This document shows, in pieces, positions 19,944-28,126 of a stretch of DNA of 64,000 nucleotides. The DNA comes from Solidesulfovibrio magneticus RS-1. GTDB lineage: Bacteria > Desulfobacterota > Desulfovibrionia > Desulfovibrionales > Desulfovibrionaceae. The translations under genes and the position numbers were made by a program. The stretch is from positions 1,426,001 through 1,490,000 of the forward strand of contig NC_012796.1 in assembly GCF_000010665.1 (NCBI RefSeq), given 5' to 3'. How positions within the stretch are numbered: the stretch's first letter is position 1; every line of letters begins with the position of its first letter. Under the pieces are notes generated by a model. It had not been told where the DNA came from, did not search any database, and saw only the letters and a program-made list of their open reading frames with translations.

Positions 19944-20693
19944 TTATTTCTTCATCCGGGTAAAAGGGATGTCCTTGCCCGAAGACGAACTGTACAGCAG
20001 GGCGCGCACTTGGCCGTCGTCGTCGAATTGCAGGCGCAATCCCTGGATGTCGCCGGTCGCGTCGGTCCCATCGAACACGCCGTAGAGCAGATGGCGCATG
20101 ACAATGGTCCGGTTGTCCCGGCCAACGGCGATGCCGGTGGGGGCCTGCGTCACGCGCAGGACACCGAGGGTGGGATTGGCGTAAGCTCCAACGGCCAGCC
20201 GCGCGGCGTCCCCGGTTGCGTCGGCGGCCTTGGCCGGGGCCGGCTCGGCCGTGGCGGGCGGCGGCACGATGCCGGGCTTTGCGGCATTGGTATCAGTCGC
20301 TGCGTCGGCCTTGGCAGGAGGCTGGACCAGCGTCGGCAACGGTACAGGGGGCTTGGGCTGGAGCGGCGCGGCGGATTGGGCCGCCGCAGGCGGTGTTGCG
20401 GCCGGAGCCGGGGCTGTTCGGTTCGTTTCAGGCGGCGTCACGGGCAGGCGCAGCATGTTGCCGGCGACAGCCTTGTCCGTTTGTTCCGGGGCATTGGCCT
20501 TGTCCAGTGGCTGGGAGGTCAGGCCGAGCCGGCGGGCGATGCTGACCAGGGTGTCGCCCAGCTCAGTGATAGGGGAGCTGGCATGATGGTCGTCTGTCCT
20601 GGCAGGCGGCGGCGCAGGCTGGGCAGCGGCAAAAAGCAGATTCGGCAGCAGGCAGACGACCGCCGAAAGCAGCTGCGCAAGCGTGTTAGACAT
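19944..20693 (-). CDS. Exported protein with LysM-like motif and proline-rich linker
   Basis: The protein has 249 residues. A signal peptide (1-25, ending AAA/Q) is followed by a short LysM-like segment (ELGDTLVSIARRLGLTSQPLD, written here as positions 44-64), suggesting peptidoglycan contact. A Pro/Ala-rich linker spans about 90-155. The C-terminal 85 residues form an unrecognised domain with alternating hydrophobic strands. It is the first gene after the formyltransferase in the reverse direction, and no functional link is clear. Confidence 0.7.
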   Translation of the reverse strand: MSNTLAQLLSAVVCLLPNLLFAAAQPAPPPARTDDHHASSPITELGDTLVSIARRLGLTSQPLDKANAPEQTDKAVAGNMLRLPVTPPETNRTAPAPAATPPAAAQSAAPLQPKPPVPLPTLVQPPAKADAATDTNAAKPGIVPPPATAEPAPAKAADATGDAARLAVGAYANPTLGVLRVTQAPTGIAVGRDNRTIVMRHLLYGVFDGTDATGDIQGLRLQFDDDGQVRALLYSSSSGKDIPFTRMKK

Positions 20694-21127
20694 CCTTGAT
20701 CCTTACTTCGGAGGTTGGATCCGTCGCGGTCATGGCCGCGACGCTTCCCGGCTATTTGTATAGGGCAAAGGTCTGGGCCTGACAATGTCGGCTCAAACTC
20801 CCGAGGGGCGGCGCGACGGCCCCCGGAATGCGCGATGGGGCTTGCCTTATGGCCCGTTTGGCCTTACCTCATGACGTGCTCGGGATGTCGGAAAACGAAT
20901 GGGATATGTCGCCGCTTACGGGCGTCGCTGGGCGACGCCGTTGATGACGCCGTTCAAGGCGCCTCGCTTGCTGGCGGCCGGTTTTCCACATGGCCGTCCT
21001 CTCCCGGGCCTTCCCCGAAACCTCGTCTCCGTCACGCCCCGGCGTCCCGGCGCGGCAGGCCTGCCCTGCCTGCCCGGCGGCGATGCGGCTGGCCGGATTT
21101 CGCGACCAAAGGCGGCGCGGATCTGCT
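20694..21127. other. Divergent intergenic region
   Basis: This 434-base region between the LysM protein (minus) and a membrane protein (plus) has no supportable gene. It contains a GC hairpin (GGCGTCGC at 20921-20928 pairing with 20932-20939). It presumably carries promoters for both directions, but no clear -35/-10 pair is seen. Confidence 0.4.
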
Positions 21128-21898
21128 ATGGACAATAAAGAAGGCACCGAGAACCCTGGCGCCGGCAAGGCCTCCGAAGCCTTGGGCAGTCTGGGCCTGT
21201 CGTTTTCCGACAGGGAAAAAAAGAACCTCATGACGTTTCTCTCCATCGGGATCATCCTGGTGGAGTTTGCCGTCACCATTGCCGCCGTCTGCTATGGGAT
21301 CATCAAATCCACCAAGCTGCCGGACGGAACCATCGAATTCCAGTTTCCGTGGATACCCTACGGCGTGGCCGTCATCGTCGCGCCGGTGGCCATCATGCTC
21401 GTGGTCAACATCATCGGCCTGGGTTTCACCCGCATTTTCAAGGGCGATCCGGCCATGGACGAGGAGCAGATGCGCTACATGCCCGAGCGCCTGCGCCGGC
21501 TCATCGCCCTGTCCCGGGGCCTGCCCTCCATTATTTTACTGGGGGGCATGATTCTTGTAGGAGCCGCGCTGTACTACCTGGACGCCGTTATCCAGGCGAT
21601 CTTGCGCATAGGCGATCATGTTGAGGTCATTGCCCCGTGGGTCATGGCCGGACTGGTGGCGGCATGGTGCGTGTCCTATCTGGTGCGGATGTGGTTCATG
21701 TACAAGACCCGCCGCATGCATGAGGAATTCGCCTTCCGCCGCGAGGTGCTCGAGCGAACGGGAATCGTCATCGTGGACAACCGCAAGCACATTGCCGCCG
21801 ATGGCCGCACCATCGGCGAACACGGCAATGTTCTCCCCGGGCGCGTCATTGACGTGCTCCCCCCCGGGGAGTCCGACGCCGACAAGGACGCGCCATGA
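21128..21898 (+). CDS. Integral membrane protein of unknown function
   Basis: The protein has 256 residues and about four membrane segments (roughly 35-60, 75-100, 135-155, 165-185). The N-terminus is short and cytoplasmic; the C-terminal tail of about 65 residues is charged and probably cytoplasmic (EEFAFRREVLERTGIVIVDNRK). No family is recognised. The ribosome site is weak (GCGGATCTGCT). It overlaps the next gene by four bases (ATGA). Confidence 0.7.
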   Translation: MDNKEGTENPGAGKASEALGSLGLSFSDREKKNLMTFLSIGIILVEFAVTIAAVCYGIIKSTKLPDGTIEFQFPWIPYGVAVIVAPVAIMLVVNIIGLGFTRIFKGDPAMDEEQMRYMPERLRRLIALSRGLPSIILLGGMILVGAALYYLDAVIQAILRIGDHVEVIAPWVMAGLVAAWCVSYLVRMWFMYKTRRMHEEFAFRREVLERTGIVIVDNRKHIAADGRTIGEHGNVLPGRVIDVLPPGESDADKDAP

Positions 21899-22392
21899 CC
21901 GACGCCGACGCTCTGGGCCAGAAAGCCCGGGAGATCCTGCTGGCCCGCGTGGCCCGCACCGAGGACGCCGGCCGGGCCGAAGCCCTGACCGCCTTTGTGG
22001 GGCTGGCCAGGCCCGACCTTGGGCCGGACGCCGCGGCTATTGTGGCCGAGACCGCGCCGCGCCTTTTGCCCAAGCTCACCGAGAAATGGGTGGGCTTGTT
22101 CGTGGACCGGCTTTTAGAGACCGTGCCCCACGTGCAGATCGCCGAATTGTGCGACGGTACGGCGGAAAACGAGGCCGCCCTGGCCCTGGCTTACGTCATG
22201 TTCCTGGAGTCGGCGCGCATGGAAAAGCAGATCGCCGAGGATCTGGCCGCCTGCGAGTTGCCGGCCGGCGCGGACGGCGTTGACGCCGCCGCCGAGGCCT
22301 GCCGCCGGCTGGCCGCTGTCGAGGAACGCCGACGTCAGGCCATGCAGGAAAAGGCCGCCGCCTACCGCCGGGACAAGCGCCGGGACAACTAG
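21895..22392 (+). CDS. Small soluble helical protein of unknown function
   Basis: The protein has 165 residues, mainly predicted helix, Ala/Glu/Arg-rich, with a C-terminal charged coil (VEERRRQAMQEKAAAYRRDKRR). It is translationally coupled to the preceding membrane protein gene through ATGA, so it may bind that protein's cytoplasmic tail. No family is recognised. Confidence 0.65.
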   Translation: MTDADALGQKAREILLARVARTEDAGRAEALTAFVGLARPDLGPDAAAIVAETAPRLLPKLTEKWVGLFVDRLLETVPHVQIAELCDGTAENEAALALAYVMFLESARMEKQIAEDLAACELPAGADGVDAAAEACRRLAAVEERRRQAMQEKAAAYRRDKRRDN

Positions 22393-22628
22393 GCCCCCGC
22401 GCCCTGGGAAATGCCGGGCATTTCCGGGGACGCCGAGAGCTTGGCCCGCTGCCGCGCCGCCCGCCGTCCGGCCCTTGCGGACGCCGGGCCTGTCCCGCCA
22501 CGTCGCCGCCCATTGGTCGCGTCCAGGCCAAACCAGGGATTGCCGCTGCCCATGGCCCGTTCGGCCGCCGACTTTCCATCGGCCCGCCGGCTGCGGCGGA
22601 CAGGCGATCCCCAGCCAGGGGGCGAGCC

Positions 22629-22790
22629 ATGCCGCATATCCCGTTTCACCGCCGTCACGAGGACGGCGCGACGTCTGTCGAGTACGCCCTCATGGCCAGC
22701 CTCATCGCGGCCGTGGCGGCCGCCGCCGTCGGCCAGTTCGGGTTGGCGGTGCTCAACCTTTTTCAGATCGTGGCCGGCCTGTTTTCCTGA
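22629..22790 (+). CDS. flp: Flp/Fap-type (type IVb) pilin
   Basis: This is a 53-residue prepilin too short for most gene finders. A basic leader (MPHIPFHRRHEDG) ends in Gly13, the expected prepilin peptidase site. The mature part begins ATSVEYALMASLIAAV, with the invariant Glu at position +5 followed by a hydrophobic helix, which is the Flp pilin pattern. AGGGGGC lies seven bases upstream of the ATG. No tad or cpa assembly genes are in the window, so this is an orphan pilin gene or the first piece of a locus split elsewhere. Confidence 0.8.
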   Translation: MPHIPFHRRHEDGATSVEYALMASLIAAVAAAAVGQFGLAVLNLFQIVAGLFS

Positions 22791-22825
22791 CGCCGCCTCG
22801 TCCGCTCCGGCCGCACCCTTTCAAC

Positions 22826-22869
22826 GGCAAGCCCCCGAATCCCGCCCCTGCGGGATTCGGGGGCTTGCC
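22826..22869. terminator. Perfect 19-base-pair hairpin after the flp pilin gene
   Basis: The arm at 22826-22844 (beginning GGCAAGCCCCCG) pairs perfectly with 22851-22869 across a six-base loop. There is no T-run, so it is not a classical intrinsic terminator. A dispersed palindrome follows four bases later. Together they lie between the convergent flp and HDOD genes and would block transcription in both directions or stabilise 3' ends. Confidence 0.6.
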
Positions 22870-22873
22870 ATAT

Positions 22874-22914
22874 GGGGGGTCCGGGGGCCTCAGGCCCCCG
22901 GCCGCCGGAGGCAT
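22874..22914 (-). repeat. Dispersed GC-rich palindromic repeat, copy 4
   Basis: Common core at 22881-22901 (arm CCGGGGGCCT, single central base), flanks GGGGGGT and CCGCCGGAGGCAT. It lies 12 bases after the stop of the minus-strand HDOD gene, in the same orientation as that gene. Confidence 0.9.
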
Positions 22915-22926
22915 CTTCTCCCCTAA

Positions 22927-24156
22927 TTACGAAAACATGGCGCAAATAACCTCGAAGTGGGCCTCGGCCGTTTCCACCAGCTCCGGCAGGTCGGCCGGGG
23001 TCAGGCGCACGGCTTCCCAGGCGGCGTGGTCGTAGCGCGGGACCAGCCGTTCGCCGCTGCAGCCCGGCAGGGTCGCCCCGGCTACGGCGTCGGCCACGCA
23101 CACGATGGCCGCTTCCAGGGGCGCTTCGGCCGTGGCTGGGGCGTGGTGCCGCCAGACGGCCTGTTCCAGGCTTTCTGGGAACCGCCATTTGCGCAGGAGC
23201 ATCCCGCCGAGTTCGGCGTGGTCGAAGCCGAGGATTTCGCGTTCAACGGCCACGAGGTGCTTGCCGGAGGCCGCCGCCGCGGCCATGGCCGCACCGGCCG
23301 CCTCCGGTGTTTGCTTGAACAGCACCAGCCGGCCGATGTCGTGGAGCAGGCCGGCCACGAAGAACCGTTCCGGGCTGGGGTCGGACAGGCGCACGGCCAG
23401 AAGCTTGGCCACCAGCCCCACGCCGATGGAATGGCGCCAGAACTGGCGCATGTCGATGCAGCCGGCCGGGATGTCCTTGAAAAGCGGCATGACCGACACG
23501 CCCATGGCCAGGGTGGAGAGCTGATTGAGGCCAAGGAGCATGACCGCCCGGGACAGGGTGTCAACCGGCCCTGGCGGCAGCCCGCCCGAGACGCGCAGGG
23601 TGCGGGCGTAAAAGGCGCTGTTGACGAGCTTTAAGAGCTTGGCCGTGAGGCTCGGGTCCTTGCTGATGACGGCGGCGGCCTCTTCCACGGTGGAGCCGGG
23701 GTCGCTTAGAACCTCGCGGATGCGCATGAAGACTTCGGGCAGGGAGACGAGCACCGGGTCGGAGGCCAGGATGGCCTCGGGGGTGGGAATCTTGTCGATA
23801 CCTTCACGGCCGCAGGCCGGCGGCCGGGTCGGGCGCGAGGCGGCCAGGGCCTCGGCCCGGGCCAGGGCCAGTTCGGCCAGGGCCGCGGCCAGGGGCGCGT
23901 CGGCGGGCAGGTGGGCCAGCCGGCGGCGGGCGGCCTCCTCGGGCGAGCCGGGCGGATTGGGGGCCGCATCGGGCGTGGTCTTGGCGGCGGACTCGGCCGT
24001 GGCTTCGATGTCGCGGATGCGCCAGCCGCGCAGCCATTTGAGGTGGCTCTCGGCCAGCACCGTGCCGGCCGGCAGGCGGTAGCGGCCGTCGGGGCTTTCG
24101 ATCTCGGCGGCCAGCACCATGCCGGCCCGGATTTGTGCGAAGGGAATGGTGGGCAT
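22927..24156 (-). CDS. HDOD domain signalling protein
   Basis: The protein has 409 residues. A short N-terminal beta segment (1-50) is followed by an Ala/Pro linker and an HDOD domain (about 130-350) with KLLKLVNSAFYA, and with the LLHDIGR motif intact, which many HDOD proteins have lost. HDOD proteins act as regulatory modules in signalling and motility; a hydrolase activity is not established. The start MPTIPFAQIRAGM at 24156 gives a PilZ-like or unknown N-terminal strand set; AAGGGA lies upstream. The gene is divergent from the LOG-like gene. Confidence 0.85.
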   Translation of the reverse strand: MPTIPFAQIRAGMVLAAEIESPDGRYRLPAGTVLAESHLKWLRGWRIRDIEATAESAAKTTPDAAPNPPGSPEEAARRRLAHLPADAPLAAALAELALARAEALAASRPTRPPACGREGIDKIPTPEAILASDPVLVSLPEVFMRIREVLSDPGSTVEEAAAVISKDPSLTAKLLKLVNSAFYARTLRVSGGLPPGPVDTLSRAVMLLGLNQLSTLAMGVSVMPLFKDIPAGCIDMRQFWRHSIGVGLVAKLLAVRLSDPSPERFFVAGLLHDIGRLVLFKQTPEAAGAAMAAAAASGKHLVAVEREILGFDHAELGGMLLRKWRFPESLEQAVWRHHAPATAEAPLEAAIVCVADAVAGATLPGCSGERLVPRYDHAAWEAVRLTPADLPELVETAEAHFEVICAMFS

Positions 24157-24335
24157 GGGCCGTCCCTTGTGCCGGCGGCGGCCGGCGGCGGAAGTGCGCT
24201 CCGGGCCGATCCCGGGGAAAGTCTGCCTTTGCCACGCCTTACCAGCGCCGGGCCTTGGCGGCAAGGGGCAGGGGTCGACCGTTTCGGGGTTCCCCAGCCG
24301 GCCGGCTTGGCCTATAAGGGCCATCCGGAGGCGAT

Positions 24336-26603
24336 ATGACCATATCCCCGCTCATTACCGGCGACGGCCAACTCGTGGACATCGGCGACGTGCGTTATAA
24401 CGACGAGCTTGCCGCGCCCCAGGCTTACGGCGTCATGCGGTTTTCCCACACCAGCGACGCGCTGCGCGGCTTGGTGCGCGACCTGCGCGACCGGGCCGCC
24501 CGCGAAGGCAGGCCGCTCACCGACTTCATGGACGTCAGCGGCCGCAGCGGCCATTCCCGCATTGGCCTGGACATCCACCTGACCGGCGAAGCGCCGCAAG
24601 TGTCCGACGCCGGGCGCACGGTGGAGCTGCCCGTGGCCGTCACGGCCCTCAATGCCGTGCTGGCCGAGTCCCTGGCCGATTTGCGCGGGCTTTGCGCCGA
24701 CGGCGGCGTGGACTTCGGCCGGCTGTTTATTCCGCGCGGGCCGGCTGTTTCGCGCGAGGCCATTGCCGAGGCCATGGAGCGCGGTTGGCTGCTGTTGCCG
24801 CGAAAGCACAGCGTGGCCGAGGACGGCGTGGTGGAGATCGTGCTGGAAAACCTGCGTTACGTGCTGTCCTCACGGCTTCTGGGGGTGGGGCGCAATTTCG
24901 CCGAGATGGTGGTCAAGGGCAAGCACGGCCTGGGGATTTTCCAGAGCGTCTCCCCTGGCGGGCTGCCGCCCCTGCTGGCGGCCAAGGAATTCATGGTCGG
25001 CGCGGTGCATATCGCCCTGGGGCCTTTCACCGCCTTTCTGGAGCGCCCGACCAACCGGGCCGGGGTGTTCCATCTGGCCTCGCGGCTTCTGGACGGTATC
25101 CGCACCTCGGGCATCGCCACGCCGCGCCAGGTGGAGCTCTACAACGGCGGCGAGGAAGCGGCCGAGACCGACGGCTTGGCCGTGCGCTTGCGGCTCTATC
25201 CGCCCGACGTGCGGGTGGCCAAGCTGGCCGAGCGGGTGCTCACCCCGGGCCGCAGCCGCGAGGTGCTGGCTTCCGGCGTCGATTTCGCGGACTTGACCGA
25301 CGTCTTCACGCCTTCGGTAGCCCGCACGCTTTTCGACGAAGTCACCGTCGATCCGGGCCAGGGCGGCATTTACGGCCGCATCCTCATGCCCGGCAAGATG
25401 ATCGCCATTCCCTGGGAGCAGGAGGAGGGCGTGTGGCTGCGGGAATTCCAGTGGCGGCTGGTCTATGAATACGCCCGGGGTAACGTGCCCGAGGGGGTGC
25501 TGACCGGCGAGGAGATTCCCAAGCGGATGCGGCCGTTTCTCGACGACCTCAAGTACGTGGGCGGCGAGCAGAACCTGTCCAAGGTGTTCGTCTCCGATGC
25601 CTTGCCGCCGGCCGACACCTTGCGGGTGCTCAAGCGCAACGGCATCGGCGTGGCCGCCTCGCGGGGCATGGGCTGCGAGCCGGGCAAGGCCTGCCGGCCG
25701 CCGCATTTCCGCATGGACCAGACGCTCTACGAGGAGCTGGTGCGCCTGGAAGGCGAGGGGATGCGGTTTTACATGCTCCTGGAGGTGAACGGCCAGGCCC
25801 AGGTGCGGGAGTTCTTCCGGGGGCTGTGGGTGACCCATGAGGGCCGGGAGCGGCTGCCGCGCATCCACACCACCATGGCCATGTTCGGGTCGGCCTGCGA
25901 CGTGCTGGGGCCGGTCCTGACCGAACCCATCGCCGTGTTCCTGCAAAAGATGCGCGACCATCCTCGCCTGGGCGAGGGGTTTGCCGTGGCCCACGGCTCG
26001 GGGCCGGGGGTCATGCGCATCGTGGACGACGCAGCGGCGGAACTGGGGATTTTCCGCATGGGCGTGGGCATCGATGCCGAGGAGATCGGCCAGACGCCCA
26101 ATTTCGCCCCCGAGGCCGTGGCCCAGTTCACCAACCTGGCCATGAACACCCGGCAGGACATCCTGGACCGGAGGTCGCTGTTCAAGATCTTCAACCTCGG
26201 CGGCTTCGGCACGAGCTACGAAGTGAACATGGCGCTGACCTTTTTAAAGATCGGCCAGTGCCTGCCCGCGCCCTACATCTTCATCGACCCGGTGGGCCTG
26301 GGGCGCGGCGGGGAGCCGTTCTGGCGCGAGACCCTGCGCCAGTTCGAAACGCTCACCAGCGACCTGGCCGGCGGCGGCCAGACCCTTGGCCCGCTTGGGC
26401 CGCGTTGGGTGGCCAACTGCTGCCACGAGGTGCGGGCCTACGAGGAAGGCTACGCCATCATGGCCGCCTTTGTGGACGACCCGGCCGCCTACTGGCGTGA
26501 GCACGGCATAGCCTTCGATCGGGTGCGCTTTGCCCGCGACAACCTCAAGAAGGCCGGCGTGCCCATCCCGCCCTACATCGAGGAAGCGCTGGAAGGGGAA
26601 TAG
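24336..26603 (+). CDS. Large protein with C-terminal LOG-like Rossmann domain
   Basis: The protein has 755 residues and appears soluble. The last 250 residues hold a nucleotide-binding Rossmann fold of the LOG (lysine decarboxylase-like) type: AHGSGPGVMRIVDDAA near 550 and LGGFGTSYEV near 620, the latter matching PGGxGTxxE with Leu for Pro. The first 500 residues are unrecognised, with a Cys-containing segment GMGCEPGKACRPPHF near 445-460. LOG enzymes release free bases from nucleoside 5'-monophosphates, but they are about 200 residues long, so this is a distinct architecture. GGAGGCGAT precedes the start. A strong terminator follows. Confidence 0.7.
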   Translation: MTISPLITGDGQLVDIGDVRYNDELAAPQAYGVMRFSHTSDALRGLVRDLRDRAAREGRPLTDFMDVSGRSGHSRIGLDIHLTGEAPQVSDAGRTVELPVAVTALNAVLAESLADLRGLCADGGVDFGRLFIPRGPAVSREAIAEAMERGWLLLPRKHSVAEDGVVEIVLENLRYVLSSRLLGVGRNFAEMVVKGKHGLGIFQSVSPGGLPPLLAAKEFMVGAVHIALGPFTAFLERPTNRAGVFHLASRLLDGIRTSGIATPRQVELYNGGEEAAETDGLAVRLRLYPPDVRVAKLAERVLTPGRSREVLASGVDFADLTDVFTPSVARTLFDEVTVDPGQGGIYGRILMPGKMIAIPWEQEEGVWLREFQWRLVYEYARGNVPEGVLTGEEIPKRMRPFLDDLKYVGGEQNLSKVFVSDALPPADTLRVLKRNGIGVAASRGMGCEPGKACRPPHFRMDQTLYEELVRLEGEGMRFYMLLEVNGQAQVREFFRGLWVTHEGRERLPRIHTTMAMFGSACDVLGPVLTEPIAVFLQKMRDHPRLGEGFAVAHGSGPGVMRIVDDAAAELGIFRMGVGIDAEEIGQTPNFAPEAVAQFTNLAMNTRQDILDRRSLFKIFNLGGFGTSYEVNMALTFLKIGQCLPAPYIFIDPVGLGRGGEPFWRETLRQFETLTSDLAGGGQTLGPLGPRWVANCCHEVRAYEEGYAIMAAFVDDPAAYWREHGIAFDRVRFARDNLKKAGVPIPPYIEEALEGE

Positions 26604-26640
26604 GGAGGGGCGCTTGCCCCGGCAAGCGGCGTGAGACAAG

Positions 26641-26668
26641 GGCCTGCGAGACATTCGCAGGCCTTTTT
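26641..26668 (+). terminator. Rho-independent terminator
   Basis: GGCCTGCGA at 26641-26649 pairs perfectly with 26655-26663 across a five-base loop, followed directly by TTTTT at 26664-26668. It ends the LOG-like protein transcript before the convergent nuoN gene. Confidence 0.92.
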
Positions 26669-26725
26669 GTTGCCAACTTGGGGGGCGTCTTGGGGGCGAC
26701 TTGGGGGGCGCAAGGCCGCGCGGCC

Positions 26726-28114
26726 CTAGGCCCCGCCGAAAAGGGCGGCGATGGCTCCGAGCAGCGTCTGGGGGAACAGCCCCAGGCCCACCAAGCCCGC
26801 GGCCATGACGCCAAGGGCCAGGGTTCCGGCCGGGCCGGCCGCGTAGACGGCGGCCGGATGGGCGATGAGCGACTCCCGCATGTAGAGCGCGGCAAGCAAG
26901 CGCAGGGCATAGAACACGCCGACCACGGCCGTGATGATGCCGAACGCCGCCAGACCGACATAGCCGGCCGACAGGGCCGCGCCAAAGACCAGGAACTTGC
27001 CGACAAAGCCGGCCGTGGGCGGCAGGCCGGCCAGGGAGGCCAGACCGATGGCCAAAACGCCGGCCCGCCAGGGATGGACGTAGCCCAGGCCCCGGTAGGC
27101 GGCGATGTCGTCGCGGTCGCCGATCTGGGCCGACAGCGCGCCCACCGCGCCGAAGGCGGCCAGATCCATGAGCGCAAAGGCGGCCAGATAGAACAGCGCC
27201 GCCTCGCCGCCGCCGTCGTTGACGGCCATGGCGGCCATGAGGATGTAGCCCATCTGGGCGATGGAGGAATAGGCGAGCAGGCGCTTGACGCTGGCCTGGG
27301 CCACGGCCCCGAGGTTGCCCACGGCCATGGTCAGGCCGGCCCCTACGGCCAGGGCCGGCCAGAGCAGTTCCCGGGCCTCGGGCGAGACTTCCGAACAGAC
27401 ATGGAGCAGGGCGGCGGCGGCGGCGGCCTTGGACCCCGACGACAGGAAGGCGGCCACCGGGGCCGGCGCGCCCTGGTAGACGTCGGGCGTCCAGAGATGC
27501 ACCGGGGCCAGGGACAGCTTGAATCCCACGCCGACCAGGACCAGGGCCAGCCCGGCGGCGGTCAGGGGGCCGGGCGCGGCCAGGGAGGCGGCGATCTCCA
27601 TGGAGCCGGAGGCGGCATAAATCAGCGCCATGCCGAAAAGCAGCACGGCCAGGGCCATGGCTCCGGGCAGGAAATACTTGAGCGCCGCTTCGGTGCCGAG
27701 GTTGTCGTCCAGGCGGGCGGCGATGAGGGCGTAGAGGCACAGCGAGGCCAGCTCCAACCCCACGGCCAGCATGATCCAGTCGTCGGCGTCGGCCAGAAGC
27801 AGCATCCCCAGGGCCGACCACAGGAGCAGGCCGTAGAGGGCGTCGCCAGCAAAGCCCCGGCGCTCGGCATAGCGGGCCAGCAGGGCGATGGTGGCCAGGG
27901 CGATGACCGAGAGCAGGCCGGCGTAGAAGCAGGCGATGGGGCTGCCGCCTTGGGGGCCGGCCACGGCCCACAGCCCGGGCAGGGCGGCGAACAGGGCGGC
28001 GGTGGCGGGGTAAAAGCCGGCCGGCACGGACCGGGCCATGGAGAGACACAGCACGAGGAGTCCGCCGAAAGCCAGGCAGAGGTGGGGGAAATAGGCGACG
28101 ACAAAGGCGCTCAT
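26726..28114 (-). CDS. nuoN: NADH-quinone oxidoreductase subunit N
   Basis: The protein has 462 residues with about 13-14 membrane segments; it is one of three antiporter-like proton-pumping subunits of complex I. The recognisable core includes ALKYFLPGAMA, LSLAPVHLWTPDVYQGAPAPVAAFLSSGSKAA (key Lys and His region), SVKRLLAYSSIAQMGY and SLAGLPPTAGFVGKF. It is slightly shorter than the E. coli protein at the N-terminus. It is the last gene of the nuo operon, 12 bases after nuoM. Confidence 0.95.
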   Translation of the reverse strand: MSAFVVAYFPHLCLAFGGLLVLCLSMARSVPAGFYPATAALFAALPGLWAVAGPQGGSPIACFYAGLLSVIALATIALLARYAERRGFAGDALYGLLLWSALGMLLLADADDWIMLAVGLELASLCLYALIAARLDDNLGTEAALKYFLPGAMALAVLLFGMALIYAASGSMEIAASLAAPGPLTAAGLALVLVGVGFKLSLAPVHLWTPDVYQGAPAPVAAFLSSGSKAAAAAALLHVCSEVSPEARELLWPALAVGAGLTMAVGNLGAVAQASVKRLLAYSSIAQMGYILMAAMAVNDGGGEAALFYLAAFALMDLAAFGAVGALSAQIGDRDDIAAYRGLGYVHPWRAGVLAIGLASLAGLPPTAGFVGKFLVFGAALSAGYVGLAAFGIITAVVGVFYALRLLAALYMRESLIAHPAAVYAAGPAGTLALGVMAAGLVGLGLFPQTLLGAIAALFGGA

Positions 28115-28126
28115 GACGTTCCTCGC

